DNA of 39,958 bases from Coriobacteriia bacterium (GTDB lineage Bacteria > Actinomycetota > Coriobacteriia > Anaerosomatales > PALSA-660). Shown one piece after another: positions 32,858-39,958 of this stretch. The notes under the pieces are model-generated. The model was given only the letters and a program-made list of their open reading frames with translations, did not search any database and was not told where the DNA came from. A program made the position numbers and the translations under genes. Position 1 is the stretch's first letter. Each line of letters opens with the position of its first letter. The stretch covers positions 1-39,958 of the forward strand of contig JANYJF010000049.1 of the NCBI GenBank assembly GCA_025361885.1. The letters run 5' to 3'.

Positions 32858-34081
32858 GTGAATCGACGCGCCGCCCGTCCACCCGCACGTTCCGCCCGCA
32901 TCCTGGGGCTTGCCGCGTTCCTCGCACTCTCACTCATCGCGACCGGCTGCGCCGCAAAGGCGGCCACCTCCGGGAAGTCGGCACCGAACCCAGCTTCAAA
33001 GTCCCTGGGGAAGTCGCAGCTGACGACACTGCCGGCGCCGCCCGCGTTCCCCGAGGTCCTGGCCGCGCCGCCCGCCGGCTCGCTGTACCACGGCGTGTTC
33101 CCGGGCGGAAAGACGGGCGAGGAGGACGACGTCACCCCCGCCGCTACCGACGCATACGAGAAGGCGTCCGGCCACAAGGTGGCGTGGGTCTACTTCTCCA
33201 ACAATTGGCACAAGAGCACCGCGTTCCCGGCAGCCACGTGCCAGTGGATCGCCCAGCGGGGATCGATCCCCTACATCCGCTTGATGCTGCGCTCCAACAT
33301 CGAGCCAGGCAGCGCCGAGACGACGTTCACGCTCGACCGCATCATCAAGGGAGAATTCGACCCTCAGCTGAGGGCGTGGGCGAGGGGAGCGGCCCGCTGG
33401 GGCCGTCCGCTGATGGCGGAGTACGGGCCCGAGGTCAACGGGGACTGGTTCCCGTGGAACGGCTCGTACAACGGGGCGGAGAAGACCAACGGGTTCGGCG
33501 ACCCCAAGAAGGCGGACGGACCGGAGCGCTTCGTGGCGGCCTACCGGCACATCATCGATGTGATGCGACAGGAGAAGGCGTTCAATGTGTCGTGGGTCTA
33601 CCACGTCGACGTGTACGGCTCTCCCGACGAGCCGTGGAACAACATGGCCGCCTACTACCCTGGCGATTCCTACATCGACTGGATGGCTCTCTCCGCGTAC
33701 GGGGCACAGGACTCCTTGGACGAGGGTGCTCAGTCGTTCCGGGGACTGGTGGACGCTGGCTACCCGGTTCTTGCGAAGGTCTCTTCGACGAAGCCGATCA
33801 TCGTCGCCGAGATGGGCACTGACGTGCGCAACACGCTCACCAGCCCGGCGGCCTGGACCAAGACCGCGCTCACCGACATGTTCGCGAAGCGGTGGCCGCG
33901 CATCGTCGGTTTCTGCTGGTGGAACGAGCGGTGGGCCAACAGTGAGGATGCGTCGGAGGACTCCGACATGCGTGTCCAGGATTCGGCCTCGGTATCCAAA
34001 GCGTTCCGCGACGTGCTCGGCGCCAACGGCTCTCGCGTCATCGAGCGGCCCGCGACGGTCAAGAGCAGCCTGGCCAAGTAG
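32858..34081 (+). CDS. GH26-like glycoside hydrolase lipoprotein
   Basis: 407 residues from the GTG at 32858 (GGGGAG upstream); the track ORF begins in the preceding gene. A signal peptide with lipobox (LIATGCAA) predicts outer-face membrane anchoring. EVNGDWFPWNG matches the GH26 acid/base region (usually HEMNGDWFPW; the His is Pro here and Met is Val), and PIIVAEMGTD near the C-terminus fits the nucleophile Glu. Both catalytic Glu are therefore present. GH26 members are mainly beta-mannanases, though substrates vary. A Ser/Ala/Pro-rich linker of about 40 residues separates the anchor from the catalytic part. Confidence 0.85.
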   Translation: MNRRAARPPARSARILGLAAFLALSLIATGCAAKAATSGKSAPNPASKSLGKSQLTTLPAPPAFPEVLAAPPAGSLYHGVFPGGKTGEEDDVTPAATDAYEKASGHKVAWVYFSNNWHKSTAFPAATCQWIAQRGSIPYIRLMLRSNIEPGSAETTFTLDRIIKGEFDPQLRAWARGAARWGRPLMAEYGPEVNGDWFPWNGSYNGAEKTNGFGDPKKADGPERFVAAYRHIIDVMRQEKAFNVSWVYHVDVYGSPDEPWNNMAAYYPGDSYIDWMALSAYGAQDSLDEGAQSFRGLVDAGYPVLAKVSSTKPIIVAEMGTDVRNTLTSPAAWTKTALTDMFAKRWPRIVGFCWWNERWANSEDASEDSDMRVQDSASVSKAFRDVLGANGSRVIERPATVKSSLAK

Positions 34082-34115
34082 CTCGCTTACTGCAGAGCGT
34101 GACCACGCGCAGGCC

Positions 34116-34988
34116 TCAGCAGGGGCGGCCCCAGAAGACGGCGGCCACCATCCCAGGCCCGGTATGCGAGCCGATGACCGGGCCTATCTCGGTGTCCAAG
34201 AACCCGGCCGGCTCGACCCGCTCCGCGATCGCCTCGCGCAGCAGCGCGGCGTCCTCAATCGCGTCTCCGTGGCCGATGATGATCGTCTGAGACGCAGCGT
34301 CCTGGATGTTCGCCGCGACGATGTCAGCGATCGTCCTGATCGACCTGCGACGTCCTCGGATCCTCGCGCCGACCTCGAGCCTGCCGACCTGATCCAGGAA
34401 CAGCAGCGGCTTGATATCCAGCAGCGTGCCGGCCGCAGCCGCCACATCAGAGATCCTGCCGCCGCGACGCAGATGCTCGAGCGAGTCAACGGTGAAGTGA
34501 CCGTTGAGGCGCGGCCGGTTCACCCGGAACCACCCAAGGACCTCGTCGATCGTGTCGCCCGCGTCGAGGCGGTCCGCGATGGCGATGACCAGGCCGCCGT
34601 CGGCAACTGAAGCGGACAGAGAATCGACGACCTCGATGCGAGCCTCGGGGAATTCGTTGAGGACCGCTTGGCGCGCGAGCATCGCGGTGTTGAGCGTCCC
34701 GGACAGAGCCGACGACAGCGTGAAATGCAGCACGTCCTCCCCGCGCTCGGCATGAGCGCGGAACGCCTCGACGTACGTCGGCAGAGCGATCTGAGCCGTC
34801 GTGGGGCTCGCCCCCTCGCGCATGCGGCGGTAGAACTCGGTGTGTCGCATCGTCGCCTGGAAGTCGTCGAGCATCTGCTCTCCGGACATGACGTAGGGGA
34901 AGCACAGGCCCTCGATCTCCCGGCGCTCAAGCAACTCGAGAGGCAGGTCACAGCACGAGTCGGCGATCAGATGGGCCGAGCGACTCAC
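34116..34988 (-). CDS. DegV family fatty-acid-binding protein (second of a pair)
   Basis: 290 residues, from the GTG at 34988, which overlaps the upstream DegV stop by 4 bases (GTGA). DegV/FakB proteins carry a fatty acid to FakA for phosphorylation. It has the family pattern: ADSCCDLP, FTLSSALSGTLNTAMLA, EVVDSLSASVADGG, VDSLEHLRRGGRIS and the C-terminal GPVIGSHTGPGMVAAVFWG. The N-terminal SCCDLP carries two Cys where the usual DST/SDLP motif is found. The track's 553-residue ORF is a frame-shadow fusion. No fakA/DAK gene is in the window. It is convergent with the GH26-like gene, 34 bases apart, with no visible terminator. Confidence 0.93.
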   Translation of the reverse strand: MSRSAHLIADSCCDLPLELLERREIEGLCFPYVMSGEQMLDDFQATMRHTEFYRRMREGASPTTAQIALPTYVEAFRAHAERGEDVLHFTLSSALSGTLNTAMLARQAVLNEFPEARIEVVDSLSASVADGGLVIAIADRLDAGDTIDEVLGWFRVNRPRLNGHFTVDSLEHLRRGGRISDVAAAAGTLLDIKPLLFLDQVGRLEVGARIRGRRRSIRTIADIVAANIQDAASQTIIIGHGDAIEDAALLREAIAERVEPAGFLDTEIGPVIGSHTGPGMVAAVFWGRPC

Positions 34989-35884
34989 GACGCGCCATCG
35001 GATCGAGCAGCCGTCTCGCTGTTCTTCCCGAGGGGTTCGAGAGTGTGATAGACGATCGCGGCCGTGCCGGGGCCCACATGCAGGCCGATCACCGGGCCGA
35101 GCGGGATGACCGGCACCGGCCGTCCGGCCACGTTGGCCACGAGCGCGGCGAGCGACTCGCCGGACTGCGGATCGTCGATGTGATGCACGATGACGTCGCC
35201 CAGCCCCTTGGCTGCGATGTCCGTCGCGAAGATGTCGACCATCTCCTGATAGGCGCGCCCCTTGGTGCGAACGCGCTTGAGGACCTCGGTCTTGCCATCG
35301 ATGACGGTCAGGATCGGGTGGATCTGGAGCATGTTGCCGAGCAGCGCCGCGGCGCCGCCGATCCTGCCTCCACGACGCAGGTACTCGAGCGTGGCCGGCA
35401 CGAAGACGAACCTGCTTCGGTCGATGATCCCGCGAGCGGCCTCCGCGGCCTCGGCAGCGCTGGAGCCGCTCGCCGCCGCCTGGGCTGCGGCGAGCGCGGC
35501 AAAACCGAGCTCCATGGAGTTGGAGCGCGAGTCGACGATCTCGATGACCGCGCCCGGGTGCCGCTCGATGACCTGCGCCCGCGCCATGAGTGCGGTCTCG
35601 TAGGTGCCGCTCATGTCGCAAGACAGGAAGACCGCGACCACCTCGTCGCCGTCGCTGACGGGTCCCTCGAATGCGTCGACGAGTTCGGCGATGGAGGGCT
35701 GAGACGAGGTAGCCGCCTGCGATGAGGCCGTGAGGAGGCGCCAGAAGTCGGTCGCGGACATGTCGAGCTCGCGCCACGACGTCCCGTCGAGAGTGACCGA
35801 GAGCGATACCAGTCTGATGTCGAGGCCTGCGGACATCTCAGCGGGTAGGTAACTCGTGCTGTCAGTGACCATGCGCGTGGCCAT
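34985..35884 (-). CDS. DegV family fatty-acid-binding protein (first of a pair)
   Basis: 299 residues from the ATG at 35884 (GGGG upstream), 31 codons after the track start. The family motifs are TDSTSYLPAEM, FLSCDMSGTYETALMA, EIVDSRSNSMELGF, ATLEYLRRGGRIGGAAALLGN and GPVIGLHVGPGTAAIVYH. It is about 30% longer in Ala-rich loops (AAAQAAASGSSAAEAAEAA) than the second copy. Two adjacent DegV genes are common where different acyl chains are used. Confidence 0.93.
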   Translation of the reverse strand: MATRMVTDSTSYLPAEMSAGLDIRLVSLSVTLDGTSWRELDMSATDFWRLLTASSQAATSSQPSIAELVDAFEGPVSDGDEVVAVFLSCDMSGTYETALMARAQVIERHPGAVIEIVDSRSNSMELGFAALAAAQAAASGSSAAEAAEAARGIIDRSRFVFVPATLEYLRRGGRIGGAAALLGNMLQIHPILTVIDGKTEVLKRVRTKGRAYQEMVDIFATDIAAKGLGDVIVHHIDDPQSGESLAALVANVAGRPVPVIPLGPVIGLHVGPGTAAIVYHTLEPLGKNSETAARSDGAS

Positions 35885-36022
35885 CGGTCCCCTGCTCTCT
35901 GCCGGGTTTCTCGAACGCCTGTCGTGAGACTGGCGCCGACACACGTCGCCGCGACTCACGGGCGCGGCCGACCCCATGCTAGCGCATCCATCAGGACCGG
36001 CTGCGGTATCTGCCTGGAACGC

Positions 36023-36051
36023 TGTTCCGGATCGTCCCGACCCGCTATTCT
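36023..36051 (+). promoter_or_regulatory. candidate promoter with overlapping palindrome
   Basis: TGTTCC (36023-36028), 17 bases, TATTCT (36046-36051), about 60 bases before the start of the beta-propeller gene. The -35 is the right arm of GGAACGCTGTTCC (36016-36028), so a regulator bound there would block it. The rest of 35885-36112 has no gene. Confidence 0.45.
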
Positions 36052-36112
36052 TCTGAGAACGGCAGACCGGTCACCCAGGGGGGTCTCGGCGCCGCGGAGT
36101 ATGGGGGTTCGC

Positions 36113-37666
36113 ATGACTCGACATCCCGCCCGGTTCCGTCTCATCGCGTCAGTGCTCGCAGTCGCTTTGATGATCGCGGTCGCGCCGACCCTCGCGCTCG
36201 CACAGCCGGTGCAACCGGTGCAACCGGCCACATTGACGCTGCCGACGAACTGGGTCAAAGCGTACGAGACGCCCACTTCCGTCGACGCTTGGAGTCCATG
36301 CGCAGACGGCACCAACGTCGCCTGGATCGAGTCCGATCGCGATGGCGCCCATCGCATCGTCTTGTTCGACAGCGTCACCAAGACCACCAAGTCATGGCCC
36401 GTCGACTCGTCCGCCGGACGTCTCTCTATGTCCGGAACCCGGATCGCGTTCAGGCAGTCCGTAGGCGAGGAAGTCGCGAGTCTGGCCATCCTGGACACCG
36501 TGACGGGCCGCTTCACCGAGGTGGCCGGCCTCGGCAACGGCTGGTTGGACGATCCGTTCCTTTCCGGCACGAAGCTGGTGTACTCGAGTTACAAGGACTT
36601 CTGGGACATCTACGTCTATGACCTTCTCACGGAGGAGACGACGCTGCTCGCGGGCGGTGGCCCGGGCGACTTCTACGAGCCTGCGATCTATGGCGACCGA
36701 GTCGTGTTCGTCCGCTGGATGCCGAACATCCAAGGGACGAGCGTCACACCGCAGGTCAAGCAGACTGGGACCCCTCTAGATTTCCCCACCGGCTACTCAG
36801 TCGGCTACGTCCCACTGGCTGGCGGGACCGCGTATCCGCTCAGCTACGCCTCCGACAACGACCCCAGCGCCCCGGTGATCTGGGGCTCGCGCGCGTACTG
36901 GCTCCAAGGACCGGAGCTCTCGGCTCAGCCAGCGATCCAGGAGCCTTCCTCCGCACAGATGTACGACTTCGGATCTTCGAGCCGCTCGACATTGCCGCTC
37001 TCGCCTGCACCCAACACGAACGGCTTCCTGAAGGTCCGGGGCGACTGGGCGGCTTGGTCGTCGGGCGCGTGGGCCGGTTCCAGGAGCGTCAGCGATGGCC
37101 GCGGGAACCCCCCAACGAAGCCCCAAGTGAGCGGGAAAGGCCAAGTGGGCTCTATCTCGAGGAGGACGGACGGGCAGCTGAACGTCCGCAACATGGCCAC
37201 GGGCCAGCAGAGCGTCTTCATGACCGGCACCAGCTTCTTTGGATGCGCCCTGGGTGCAGGCCTCGTGACCTGGGGCTACGAGGACGTCCAGAATGAGACA
37301 GGCCGAGTGATCGTCGCACAGTACGTTCAGCCGGCGCCCCCCGCTCCCGTCCTGTCACTCGGCGATCCGAACGTCGCGTGGAAAGTGCGCCGCAACCGGT
37401 ACTTCGAGATCTTCGGAGCGCTGTCTCCGGTGCACAAGACGGGGGCCAAGTCCGTGCAGCTGAGCTTCGAGCGCTGGGTCGGCAAGCGCTATCGCTACCA
37501 GCAGACATCGATGGCCACGAGCTACGCCACGGGGTCTTCATCGCAGCACTACGGACTCCTCGTGAAGCTGAAGCGCTCCGGCAGGTGGCGCGTACGCGCG
37601 TTCCACCCCGCCGATGCTGATGGTCCCGACACCTGGAGCGGGTACCACAGCTTCCTGGTGAGGTAG
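36113..37666 (+). CDS. secreted TolB-like beta-propeller protein
   Basis: 517 residues from the ATG at 36113; an ATG four codons upstream is also possible. A signal peptide (VLAVALMIAVAPTLALA) is followed by a short VQPVQPVQP repeat. The mature part has repeated strands of the form NVAWIESDRDGAHRIVLFDS, KLVYSSYKDFWDIYVYDL, DRVVFVRWMP and LVTWGYEDVQ, which suit a propeller of about six blades of the TolB/WD40-like secreted type. The C-terminal about 120 residues (PPAPVLSLGDPNVAWKVRRNRYFEIFGALSP ...) form an Ig-like strand-rich domain with many Arg and Lys. Role unknown; it is monocistronic. Confidence 0.75.
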   Translation: MTRHPARFRLIASVLAVALMIAVAPTLALAQPVQPVQPATLTLPTNWVKAYETPTSVDAWSPCADGTNVAWIESDRDGAHRIVLFDSVTKTTKSWPVDSSAGRLSMSGTRIAFRQSVGEEVASLAILDTVTGRFTEVAGLGNGWLDDPFLSGTKLVYSSYKDFWDIYVYDLLTEETTLLAGGGPGDFYEPAIYGDRVVFVRWMPNIQGTSVTPQVKQTGTPLDFPTGYSVGYVPLAGGTAYPLSYASDNDPSAPVIWGSRAYWLQGPELSAQPAIQEPSSAQMYDFGSSSRSTLPLSPAPNTNGFLKVRGDWAAWSSGAWAGSRSVSDGRGNPPTKPQVSGKGQVGSISRRTDGQLNVRNMATGQQSVFMTGTSFFGCALGAGLVTWGYEDVQNETGRVIVAQYVQPAPPAPVLSLGDPNVAWKVRRNRYFEIFGALSPVHKTGAKSVQLSFERWVGKRYRYQQTSMATSYATGSSSQHYGLLVKLKRSGRWRVRAFHPADADGPDTWSGYHSFLVR

Positions 37667-37684
37667 CACAAGAGCACTCAGTAC

Positions 37685-37722
37685 CGAAGGAGACCCCGGA
37701 CGTCCGTCCGGGGTCTCCTTCG
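37685..37722. terminator. terminator after the beta-propeller gene
   Basis: An 18-bp perfect inverted repeat (CGAAGGAGACCCCGGACG and complement) with a 2-base centre lies 18 bases after the stop codon and is followed by CTTATTCG on the plus strand. Confidence 0.75.
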
Positions 37723-37731
37723 CTTATTCGG

Positions 37732-37766
37732 ACACTAGTGTTCCTGAGTGTGCGCGGGTATACACT
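37732..37766 (+). promoter_or_regulatory. candidate promoter with palindrome upstream of the P-loop gene
   Basis: A perfect palindrome ACACTAGTGT (37732-37741) lies within GGACACTAGTGTTCC and overlaps the likely -35 (TGTTCC, 37739-37744). A -10 TACACT (37761-37766) follows 16 bases later. The start codon is about 66 bases downstream. Confidence 0.4.
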
Positions 37767-37832
37767 TCTAGTCGGACTCCATGCAATCCGAGCCCGATCG
37801 AGCAGACAGACCATCGAGTCGAGGAGCTTGAC

Positions 37833-39167
37833 GTGGACAGGACAAGGATCGCGATCATGGGCGCCGCGGGGCGCGACTTCCACAACTTCCAGCTTGCCTA
37901 CCGGGGCAACGAGTCCGTCGAGGTGGTGGCGTTCACGGCCACGCAGATCCCCGGCATCGACAGCCGCACGTACCCGACCGAGCTCGCAGGCCCGCTCTAC
38001 CCGGACGGCATCCCGATCTTTCCCGAATCCGAATTGCCCCGCCTCATCCGCGAGATGCGCGTCGAGCGCGTCGACTTCGCGTACAGCGACATCGCGCACA
38101 TCGACCTCATGCACAAAGCCTCGGCCGTGCTCGCGCTCGGCGCCGACTTCGCGCTGTTGGGTCCCGACCGCACGATGCTGGAGTCCAACAAGCCCGTCAT
38201 ATCGGTCTGCGCCGTGCGCACGGGCGTCGGCAAGAGCGGCATCAGTTCGTACATCTGGCAGCTGCTGGCCGAGAAGGGCATCCGCGCGGTCGACATCCGC
38301 CACCCGATGCCGTATCGCGACTTGGCGATGATGAGAGTGGAGCGGTACGCGTCCATGGAGGATCTCGACCGCTATGGCTGCACGATCGAGGAGCGCGAGG
38401 AGTACGAGCACCTCATCGCGCTGGGCGCCGTGGTCATGGCCGGCGTGGACTACGCGGACATCCTGGCCGCAGCCGAGAAGGAGGCCGATGTCATCATCTG
38501 GGACGGCGGCAACAACGACCTTCCCTTCATCCGTCCGGACCTCGAGATAGTCGCGCTCGACCCGCATCGCCCCGGCCACGAGCGCCTCTACCATCCGGGG
38601 GAGACGAACTTCCTGCGCGCAGGCGTTCTCGTCATCAACAAGGTCAACACCGCGGACCAGGCATCGGTCGACTCGCTGGTGGCGGCAGCAGCCGAGTTCA
38701 ACCCCGACGCAACCTTGGTGATGACCGAGTCGCTGATCGACGCTGGCGACCCGGCGATGATCGCGGGGAAGCGCGTGCTCGTGATCGAGGACGGCCCGAC
38801 GGTGACGCACGGCGGTATGAAGTACGGCGCCGGCGCCCTGGCCGCCAAACGCGCGGGAGCGGCGGAACTCGTCGACGCAAGACCCTTCGCCGTCGGTTCA
38901 CTGCGCGGCACATACGAGAAGTATCCGCACATGACCGAGGTCCTGCCCGCTATGGGCTACTCGGCCGAGCAGCTTCGCGACCTGGAGGAGACCATCCGCG
39001 CGACGCCGTGCGATGTGGTCGTCGTGGCGACGCCGATCGACCTCACGCACCTCATCGCGATCGACAAGCCCAAGGTCCGGGTCACGTACCGGGTCGCCGA
39101 TCACGGAGCGCCCACACTGCGCAGCATCGTGGAGACGTTCCTGGCTGGGCAGGGCCTGACCAAGTAG
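37833..39167 (+). CDS. cyclic 2,3-diphosphoglycerate synthetase-like P-loop protein
   Basis: 444 residues; GTG start at 37833 with GAGGAG six bases upstream. The P-loop is RTGVGKSGIS (about residues 129-138), with VIIWDGGNND as the Walker B-like region and VLVINKVNTAD resembling a nucleotide-specificity NKxx motif. The N-terminal about 120 residues have a Rossmann-like fold (IAIMGAAGRDFHNFQLAYRGN). This matches the family of archaeal cyclic 2,3-diphosphoglycerate synthetase, about 460 residues, and bacterial relatives of unknown role. In archaea the product is a thermoprotective solute. Whether the bacterial protein makes it is open. It is monocistronic. Confidence 0.8.
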   Translation: MDRTRIAIMGAAGRDFHNFQLAYRGNESVEVVAFTATQIPGIDSRTYPTELAGPLYPDGIPIFPESELPRLIREMRVERVDFAYSDIAHIDLMHKASAVLALGADFALLGPDRTMLESNKPVISVCAVRTGVGKSGISSYIWQLLAEKGIRAVDIRHPMPYRDLAMMRVERYASMEDLDRYGCTIEEREEYEHLIALGAVVMAGVDYADILAAAEKEADVIIWDGGNNDLPFIRPDLEIVALDPHRPGHERLYHPGETNFLRAGVLVINKVNTADQASVDSLVAAAAEFNPDATLVMTESLIDAGDPAMIAGKRVLVIEDGPTVTHGGMKYGAGALAAKRAGAAELVDARPFAVGSLRGTYEKYPHMTEVLPAMGYSAEQLRDLEETIRATPCDVVVVATPIDLTHLIAIDKPKVRVTYRVADHGAPTLRSIVETFLAGQGLTK

Positions 39168-39191
39168 GACTCATGACGCGAAAGAATCGAG

Positions 39192-39216
39192 ACAGGGCGC
39201 CCCTCGGGCGCCCTGT
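39192..39216. terminator. terminator between convergent P-loop and sbcC genes
   Basis: An 11-bp perfect stem (ACAGGGCGCCC and complement) with a CTC loop lies 24 bases after the stop of the plus-strand gene and 29 bases after the stop of the minus-strand gene. Confidence 0.7.
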
Positions 39217-39245
39217 TCGCGTGCGGTCGCCGTGGTGCGTCGCGG

Positions 39246-39958
39246 CTAGGACACCACGAACCGGGCGGCGCTCCCGCGCTCAGTGGGCGTGACCTCGAGC
39301 CGACAGTCGATGGCCTCCGCGAGTTCGCGCACATGCGAGATGATGCCGACGAGCCGGTTGCGACCGCGCAGCTCCATGAGTGCATCGATCGCCACGTCGA
39401 GCGACTCGGGATCAAGCGTCCCGAATCCCTCGTCCACGAACACCGTGTCGAGGTGGATGCCGCCCGCGAAGGACTCGACCACCTCCGCCAGACCGAGAGC
39501 CAGAGCCAGGCTCGCGAGGAAACCCTCGCCCCCGGACAGCGTGGATACCGGGCGGTCGTCGCCTGTGTACTCGTCGAAGACCTCGAGGTCCAGACCGGCC
39601 GCGCGCCGTTTGTCGCCGCTGCCGGCGGCCGCGGCGTGGAGCCGATAGCGGCCACGGGTCATGACCTCGAGGCGCGTGCTCGCCGCCGCCAGCACCTCGC
39701 CCAGGAACACCCCGAGAACGTACCGCTGCAGCGACAGGCGAAGCGGGTTCTCGCCGTTGGCCGCGTCTGACACTGACGCGACGAGCGAGTGGTCCCCACG
39801 CAGCTTCGCGGTCTGTTCGGCGATCCTGTCCAGCCGATCGCGCGCGGCATCGAGAGCGGCGAGGTCCTTGGCAAGGTCGGAGTGGTCCTTGAGCGCGCTG
39901 TCGCGAACGTCATTCGAGTCCTTCGCGGCCGCCTTGAGCGCGACGAGGTCGGGCGCGG
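39246..39958 (-). CDS. sbcC: exonuclease SbcC, C-terminal part (5' end beyond the window)
   Basis: The frame is open to the right edge; the ORF track begins only at an internal Met. About 237 residues are seen. The first 60 are a charged coiled coil (ALKDHSDLAKDLAALDAARDRLDRI). The ATP-binding C-lobe follows: the ABC signature STLSGGEGFLASLALALGL, Walker B TVFVDEGFGTLDPESLDVAIDAL and the switch His in VGIISHVREL. The order and the VFDEYTGDDRP linker are diagnostic for SbcC/Rad50-type nucleases, which with SbcD process DNA ends and hairpins. sbcD is expected upstream, outside the window. Confidence 0.93.
   Translation of the reverse strand, partial: APDLVALKAAAKDSNDVRDSALKDHSDLAKDLAALDAARDRLDRIAEQTAKLRGDHSLVASVSDAANGENPLRLSLQRYVLGVFLGEVLAAASTRLEVMTRGRYRLHAAAAGSGDKRRAAGLDLEVFDEYTGDDRPVSTLSGGEGFLASLALALGLAEVVESFAGGIHLDTVFVDEGFGTLDPESLDVAIDALMELRGRNRLVGIISHVRELAEAIDCRLEVTPTERGSAARFVVS

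Noticed and set aside
30828-32933. 701-residue minus-strand ORF
   Set aside because: Antisense to the WYL regulators and the Fe-S protein, which have recognisable domains. Low-complexity Arg/Gly/His composition.

Overview
The window is about 40 kb of high-GC, tightly packed bacterial chromosome. I infer a deep-branching, probably anaerobic actinobacterium (Coriobacteriia-like). The reasons are the tilS-hpt-ftsH-folE-folP-folK gene order typical of Actinobacteria, a PafB/PafC-type WYL regulator pair, frequent GTG starts and 4-bp GTGA/ATGA overlaps, a proton-pumping pyrophosphatase, an aminofutalosine-deaminase-like protein, and iron-sulfur redox proteins including a ferredoxin:thioredoxin reductase. 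The taxonomic placement is an inference. I saw no rRNA, tRNA, CRISPR array, insertion sequence or phage gene.

Layout. 1-4.3 kb: the 5' end of a FolK-like gene cut by the window edge, a patatin-like lipase, a K+-independent H+-pyrophosphatase and a membrane-anchored zinc-ribbon protein. 4.3-10.7 kb, all minus: tilS-hpt-ftsH, a terminator, then folE-folP-folK. FolK carries an extra C-terminal domain. 10.9-15.0 kb, minus: a four-gene osmoprotectant (OpuC-type) ABC transporter. 15.2-19.5 kb, plus: an unusual zinc-ribbon cluster made of two Tim44-like membrane proteins, an NDH-2-type flavoprotein and an SPFH protein. It looks like a membrane-associated stress or scaffold module. 19.5-20.8 kb: an amidohydrolase of the aminofutalosine deaminase type in which several normally conserved metal-site residues are changed.

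20.9-26.1 kb, minus: a complete branched-chain amino-acid transporter (livJ/K-H-M-G-F) with a hairpin after the binding-protein gene and a palindrome cluster upstream of its promoter. 26.1-26.5 kb has no intact gene; it holds that promoter region and a probable decayed LysE-type exporter fragment. 26.5-27.9 kb, minus: cysK followed by an Rrf2-family regulator. 28.1-29.3 kb: a small membrane protein, then (minus) a glutaredoxin-like gene overlapping a gene that fuses a ferredoxin:thioredoxin reductase catalytic domain to a Rieske domain. 29.4-31.8 kb, plus: a membrane-anchored helical protein and two WYL regulators. 31.9-34.1 kb, plus: a multi-cluster Fe-S protein and a GH26-like lipoprotein. 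34.1-35.9 kb, minus: two overlapping DegV/FakB genes. 36.1-39.2 kb, plus: a secreted beta-propeller-like protein and a cyclic-2,3-diphosphoglycerate-synthetase-like P-loop protein. 39.2 kb to the end, minus: the 3' part of sbcC.

Most operons read as ordinary housekeeping or transport. The least conventional parts are the zinc-ribbon/SPFH/Tim44/NDH-2 cluster, the FTR-Rieske fusion next to a glutaredoxin, the FolK fusion with a second FolK-like gene nearby, and the similar GTGCAT/ATGCAC palindromes in front of cysK and livJ.
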